Shown: positions 61,201 to 64,000 of the stretch, one piece after another | How positions within the stretch are numbered: the stretch's first letter is position 1 | Layout: every line of letters starts with the position of its first letter | Origin: Streptomyces sp. L-9-10 | Lineage (GTDB): Bacteria; Actinomycetota; Actinomycetes; Streptomycetales; Streptomycetaceae | DNA: 64,000 bases | Reading direction: 5' to 3' | Assembly (NCBI RefSeq): GCF_004151105.1 | Contig: NZ_PHRF01000041.1 | Location: 62,001 to 126,000, forward strand | The notes under the pieces: generated by a model | Seen by the model: the letters and a program-made list of their open reading frames with translations, nothing else | What the model was told of the DNA's origin: nothing | Databases searched by the model: none | Translations under genes and position numbers: made by a program

Positions 61201-64000
61201 GGACGGGCACCGTCGTGCGCGGGGCGGGCCGCCGGTTCGGCCGGTCCGCCGGCGGTCGACAGAATGACCGGGTGCCGTACGGCGCCGCCCGGATCGACGG
61301 CGTCGAACGCCGCGTCACCGCCGGGCGGGAGCAGCACGCACAGCGGCTCCACCTGCTCCAGGATCCGCCGCAGCAGCGCCGGCGGATAGGACGGATCGAG
61401 CGGCACGATGGTCAGGTTGAGCCGGGCCAGCGCCAGGAGCGCCACTACGTGCTCGACCGACGGTTCGAGGAACAGCGCGACGTGGCAGGGCCGGTCACTC
61501 TCCTCCGGCAGCGGGTGGTCCGCCCGCAACTCGGCGGCGAGCGAGGCCGCGTAGGCGTCGAGTTCGGCGTAGCTGACCACGACGACGTCGCTTTCGGTGC
61601 GGCTGACGGTGCCGTCGCCGCTCATCAGGGCCGGCGCGTCGGGTGTACGCGCGACCTGCCGCGCGAACCCCTCCGCCACCGTCGTGCAGATCAGGGACAC
61701 GGGCTCGGCGCGGCCGGGCTCGGGCAGCGCGCGGCGGTACGGAGCCGCCAGCTCGGCCGGGGTCGCGGTCGCCCCGTCGGCGAGCAGATCCAGAGCGCGC
61801 CCGAACAGGCCTGCCATCGCCTCCACTTCGGCGGCCTCGAAGCGGTCGTCGGCGTACTCCCACAGGCAGTCGAGACCGTCCGCGTGCTCGACGACGGAGA
61901 GCGTCATCGGGCACTTGGCCTCGGCCGGTGCCCACCACAGGGGCCGGGAGGAGCAGTCCGGCAGCGCCAGCGCGCCGAAGTCGGTGTTCTCCAGAACGAA
62001 GAGGAAGTCGAAGGGCGGCGCCCCACCGGCGCCCGTCTCGCGATCGGCCAGTACGTCGGCCAGCGCCACGTCCTGCCGGTCGAGCACCTCCCGAGCGGCG
62101 GCACCCAGGCGCCGCAGCTGACCGCGCAGTTCCTCGCGTGGCGCGACGGCCAGCGGCAGCAGGACGGTGTTGGCGAACATGCCGACACTGGTCTCGAACT
62201 CCCGCACGGGCCGGTTGGCCACGGGACCGGCGACGCGCGGACGGGTGCCGCCGGTCACCCCGTACAGACTCGACGCGAAGACCCCGAGCAGCAACTGAAA
62301 ACGTGTCAGGCCCAGTTCGCCGCAGAGCCGGTCCACGGAGGCGCGGCGTACGGCGTCGAGCGAGGTGTGCAGCAGCCGCGCGCGCGAGGACCGCCGGGAG
62401 CCGGCCGGCGCCTGCGGCGCGCCCGGTCGGCTCGTCCTGTCCGGCTCGCCCGGATCGTCCGGCTCACTCGTCTCGTCCAGCCCGGCGTAGTGGGCGCGCA
62501 GTTCCGCCCGCTGGGCCAGGTAGGCGGGGCTGGAGAACCACTCGGCCTGCCAGACGGCATAGTCGAGCGGGGTGGGCGCCCCGGAGCCGGAGGAGGGTAC
62601 GGGGTCCACCGCGCCCGGTGCGTCCTCGCCCCGGAGAGCGTCGGCGTACCCCGCCGACAGATCCGCCAGCAGCACATTGAGCGACCAGCCGTCGACCGCG
62701 ATGTGGTGCAGGTGCAGCAACAGCAGGCCGCCACCCTCCCGGGGCAGCCAACTCGCGCGCAGCATCCGGGGCTCGGCCAGATCGAAGGGACGGCCGAAGA
62801 GCCGGTCGGCGAAGGCCCGTCCGTCCGCGTCCGCGTCCGCGTCCTCGCCGTCCGTCCCGTCCGTCGTGCTCGTCCCGTCCGTCCCTCCCTCACGGAGCGC
62901 TTCCGGATCGGGTTCGGTCCACGGCTCGTCATCGGGGCCGGCCCACGACTCGTCATCGGGGTCGACCCACGGGTCGTACGGTTCGCCCACGACCTGGCGC
63001 AGCCCCTCCGGCGCCGCCTCGAAAGCCGTACGCAGCGCGGGGTGACGCTCCACCAGTCTCCGCAGCGTCCGCCGCAGCGCGACCGCGTCGACCGTCCCCG
63101 CCAGCCGGAAGACCTGACCCACGTTGTACGCCCGGGACCCCGGCGTCCGCTGTTGCAGAAGCCACAGGCGCTGCTGTTCGCTGGTGGCCGGAGCCGAGCG
63201 CGCTCCCGTGGGAGCGGCCGGCACCGGGTAGGGCGAGTCACCCGCGTTCCTGGCCCGGTCGATCGCCTCGGCGATCCCGGCGAGGTTCCCGTCGAGGACG
63301 GCCGCCTGGGACAGCTCGCAGCCCCAGCGCCGCCGTACCTCGAAACGCAGCCGCAGGGCCTTGAGCGAGTCGCCGCCGACGGCGATCCAGCGGTCGTCGA
63401 GGCGCGGTCGCGGCACCCTCAGGATCTCGGCGGCCACGCCCAGCACCTCGCGCTGCCAGGCGGTGGCGGCAGGCTCCTCGCCGTGCGGACTCCGCCAGGG
63501 GCGATGGCCGGCGCGCTCCAACGCGGCCTGGTCGACCTTGCCGTTGGCGTTACGGGGGAGCGCGGCCACGACATGGATATGGTGCGGGCGCATATATGCC
63601 GGCAGCCCGGCCGCGAGATGCCGGTCGAACTCCTCGAAGGACAACTCCTCGGACGACTCGTCGCCCAGCACCAGATAGGCCAGCAGTTCGTTGGGCCCGT
63701 CCTCTCCGTCGCGACGGGTGCAGACGTACGCCTGGCGTACGGCGGGATGCGCGACGATCCGCCGTTCCAGCTCGCCGGGTTCGACACGGAAGCCACGGAC
63801 CTTCACCTGACGGTCGGCGCGGCCGAGATACTCGACGAGGCCGTCCGCGTCGGCGCGTACGAGGTCGCCGGTGCGGTAGTGGAGTGTGGTGCGGCCGTCG
63901 CCGTGCCGGGGGAGCGGGACGAAACGCCGCTCCGTCTCCTCGGGCAGGTTGCGGTAGCCGGCCGCGAGCCCCTCGCCGGCCAGCAGGAGTTCGGCCGTCT
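55284..64000 (-). CDS. NRPS-PKS hybrid, 5' end outside the window
   Basis: About 2,904 residues visible; the frame is open to the right edge. Domain order: A-domain end (YRTGDLVRADADG, GRADRQVKVRGFRVEPGELE, LPRNANGKVD; to ~63.5 kb); T (GGDSLKALRL, ~63.37 kb); C (HHIAVDGWS, ~62.70 kb); A (FTSGSTGTPKG, FNHYGPTETH; 61.6-60.1 kb); T (FFDAGASSLGLM, ~59.92 kb); KS (AACASSLVAV ~59.19, EAHGTGTRLGDP ~58.77, QIGHLGAAAG ~58.66 kb); KR (LGGTGGLGTALA ~57.14, SSMSALLGGVGQFDYAAAN ~56.73 kb); T (LGADSLTMLDL, ~56.21 kb); TE (GWSFGAW ~55.79, DTTHYGIV ~55.37 kb). No AT domain lies between KS and KR, so malonyl loading must occur in trans. Signature residues of the complete A domain read D-V-Q-F-V-A-H-V-V, close to the proline code DVQFIAHVV. 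A TE releases the product. Confidence 0.9.
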   Translation of the reverse strand, partial: TAELLLAGEGLAAGYRNLPEETERRFVPLPRHGDGRTTLHYRTGDLVRADADGLVEYLGRADRQVKVRGFRVEPGELERRIVAHPAVRQAYVCTRRDGEDGPNELLAYLVLGDESSEELSFEEFDRHLAAGLPAYMRPHHIHVVAALPRNANGKVDQAALERAGHRPWRSPHGEEPAATAWQREVLGVAAEILRVPRPRLDDRWIAVGGDSLKALRLRFEVRRRWGCELSQAAVLDGNLAGIAEAIDRARNAGDSPYPVPAAPTGARSAPATSEQQRLWLLQQRTPGSRAYNVGQVFRLAGTVDAVALRRTLRRLVERHPALRTAFEAAPEGLRQVVGEPYDPWVDPDDESWAGPDDEPWTEPDPEALREGGTDGTSTTDGTDGEDADADADGRAFADRLFGRPFDLAEPRMLRASWLPREGGGLLLLHLHHIAVDGWSLNVLLADLSAGYADALRGEDAPGAVDPVPSSGSGAPTPLDYAVWQAEWFSSPAYLAQRAELRAHYAGLDETSEPDDPGEPDRTSRPGAPQAPAGSRRSSRARLLHTSLDAVRRASVDRLCGELGLTRFQLLLGVFASSLYGVTGGTRPRVAGPVANRPVREFETSVGMFANTVLLPLAVAPREELRGQLRRLGAAAREVLDRQDVALADVLADRETGAGGAPPFDFLFVLENTDFGALALPDCSSRPLWWAPAEAKCPMTLSVVEHADGLDCLWEYADDRFEAAEVEAMAGLFGRALDLLADGATATPAELAAPYRRALPEPGRAEPVSLICTTVAEGFARQVARTPDAPALMSGDGTVSRTESDVVVVSYAELDAYAASLAAELRADHPLPEESDRPCHVALFLEPSVEHVVALLALARLNLTIVPLDPSYPPALLRRILEQVEPLCVLLPPGGDAAFDAVDPGGAVRHPVILSTAGGPAEPAARPAHDGARPLYTLFTSGSTGTPKGVRVPDRTLSNLLQWQAESGGLAAPAATQQFSMLSFDVSFQEIFGTLWTGGCLHLVRPGWRQDAPALLDQLESAGVERVFMPYVALQLLAEHAVHLGRYPSRLREVVTAGEQLVCTDAIRRWFAGMPGARLFNHYGPTETHVVSALCLDGDPVRWPDRPAIGRPVAGAVLRVVDEAGEPAPPGRTGDLLIGGTMAARCYLGDTELNEARFVELPGLGLFYRSGDRASFDREGLLHYRGRDDDQIKLSGHRLELGEVEAALLRHPEIVQAVVVRDGDELVACVQRRDRTPGLEADRDAGQEPVRAPGQAPGGTPGPALTARTLTAHLAPLLPPHVRVSRFRLLGALPRTPSGKLDRGGALRAPGEELRRGPETAAGLADVPANPLSPREAGLAEAFEAVTGSAIGPDQTFFDAGASSLGLMRFHLRCTTELGLRFTVADLFEHVTLRALARFLDGRASTAERDPSRAAVAVTAAVTTEAAPVGAVAAVTTEAAPVAAVAADEPIAVIGMAVRLPGAPDLSAFWDMVRAGGSGIEHFDAPDGIVGARSQMDGLLAFDPDHFGISRQEARLMDPQQRQLLMSCADALAHAGIAAPSARRVGLIAGAGENTYFQAMLREADPAQLPDGFQLALHHEKDFLATKAAYHLGLTGPAFTAQAACASSLVAVHLAAGLLRQGDADVMLAGGVLVDTELTDGYRYRPQHIFSVDGHCRAFSDDASGTIGASGVGVVVLKPLRQARRDGDTVYSVITGSALNNDGSDKLSYSAPSLSGQREVIRAALRRAGRGGADLGYVEAHGTGTRLGDPVEVGALRQAFDLAESGRCALTSVKSQIGHLGAAAGVVGLVRATLAVHHGLIPPHVDFHALSPQIGPDPTPFHIPTEARPWPAGRDRVAAVSSFGIGGTNAHVLLEADERGDALAPDATEPCLVLSSSSEAGLRRDAARIADYLTARPEAYRRVLRHVQAGRPARRLRIAAVCPDASTAVEWLRTAVAVTATVAEEEPAGEPLAAAGRSAEELADAWRSGRRIDWPAGPAQAPWDFPPPAFELSEYDFARTARPARPARPVDTAGGERPSRLPEADWLHQPHWVRLRGAVPRTAASRTSRLLVVLTDRPAPPETVRAFAAVHARVVRVSSAGAFARRGEDVFEVDPSDHISLGRLLDALAEAGRDGIDWLHALPLAVEGPVGSDTLARAHRACLDTPAALVRAVADAPGAPRVRPWWLSYRARPVDGSVSRPELNLLAGAVEVAPQEGQVDGHWLDLPSADLAGWAPQLAALLAGTDAEAGPGVRLPRQLALRQGFWWERITLPVSPAAIAPMALLEGETDESEGSKESVHLVLGGTGGLGTALAAWLLERTEGRVLLLARTSRLPAELTPWSDRVELIEADLAASTHSAPSAPSAPSAPEEILSRIGRRTARLDSVIHAAGVAAGGLLVRRDATAMRQATAAKVQGALLMERLIERYLPEVAVYCSSMSALLGGVGQFDYAAANALLDGFAHHRTGDAETTARITVNWDVWRETGMALRAPLSDARHQAHLSVGLTVDEGKRLFARAVGLRLPQLLVSTTGLDESRVFYAASAPSTPSVPSVTSAASSSTTDPVPAPVTDSGGGEDGREGRGGATVTAAGLLTAWLSEWVGVDRLDPDVPLYDLGADSLTMLDLISEVKRHFGVELELSWLSHRVSLNEILTRLGSATPEGTVSGAADEEVALEVWHEGTGREVLCLVHPVGGDIQAYRSLVSALDPRLTVCLIADPALRRPVPPDWTLAERARRYRAALLARFPEAAWRLRLAGWSFGAWVAAEMAVEAEAAGRPVEALHLLDPPPPGAGTLFQEYDGTQLEAVFAAELRHSGDESGASAGDHARAYAERLAHCCRANLRSMAGHRVRRLAVTPSGLWLAERPVAGMPSLGSPEEQRALWRPYLPESTAWHRLDTTHYGIVRPPYVDAVAESINAGAYDAPEHR

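Overview
The window comes from a high-GC actinomycete, almost certainly a Streptomyces. The signs are the GC-rich third codon positions, frequent GTG starts with ATGA/GTGA overlaps, a complete Streptomyces-type gas-vesicle cluster (gvpOAFGYZJLSK), a SARP regulator carrying a rare TTA codon, and dense accessory and secondary-metabolite content.

Layout. 1-3.0 kb: the 3' part of a GH95-like glycosidase, a GNAT acetyltransferase and a VOC protein. 3.2-13.0 kb: the gas-vesicle cluster on the minus strand, then a stress-type block. That block holds a DUF2273 membrane protein, an ECF sigma factor coupled to an anti-sigma protein that looks fused to an Asp23-like domain, second copies of gvpY and gvpZ, an Asp23 protein and a charged small protein. 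13.2-16.7 kb: a tight acyl-CoA dehydrogenase-like / PIG-L deacetylase / NodS-like methyltransferase / glycosyltransferase operon and a DUF6131 peptide. 16.8-20.8 kb: D-glucarate catabolism (gudD, GntP permease, kdgD). 21.1-21.8 kb: a deletion scar that beheaded a divergent MarR / FAD-monooxygenase pair. 21.9-23.8 kb: a TetR regulator and an SGNH hydrolase.

23.86-43.5 kb is the most interesting region, a SARP-controlled gene cluster. It contains two near-identical, serine-type (class II) tRNA-like genes with an abnormal anticodon arm, at 23949-24035 (+) and 33722-33820 (-). Each is preceded by three 11-bp-phased SARP-type heptads, and both have the same 11-nt and 43-nt spacings to a -10-like hexamer and to the RNA 5' end. 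A third heptad array lies between an aldehyde dehydrogenase and a DUF2156 protein, the fold family of aminoacyl-tRNA-dependent transferases such as MprF and VlmA. The rest of the cluster would suit making, N-oxidising and decorating a fatty amine: ketosynthase, ACP, class III aminotransferase, acyl-CoA-dehydrogenase-fold flavoprotein, flavin reductase, DUF4260-like membrane protein, two SRPBCC proteins, P450, methyltransferase, CrtC-like protein, FAD amine oxidase and MMPL exporter. My inference is a valanimycin/azoxy-like pathway in which dedicated, non-decoding tRNA-like molecules donate an amino acid, probably serine, to a biosynthetic transferase. None of the product chemistry is proved by the sequence.

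44-55 kb: a NarL-type two-component system with a divergent ABC exporter, an MptB-like mannosyltransferase, a FUSC membrane protein, a geranylgeranyl-reductase-like flavoprotein interrupted by a TGA at a conserved Trp, a small hypothetical protein and a TauD-type dioxygenase. 55.3-64 kb: an NRPS-PKS hybrid that runs off the right edge. Its visible order is A(partial)-T-C-A-T-KS-KR-T-TE with no AT domain, and the complete A domain carries a proline-like specificity code.
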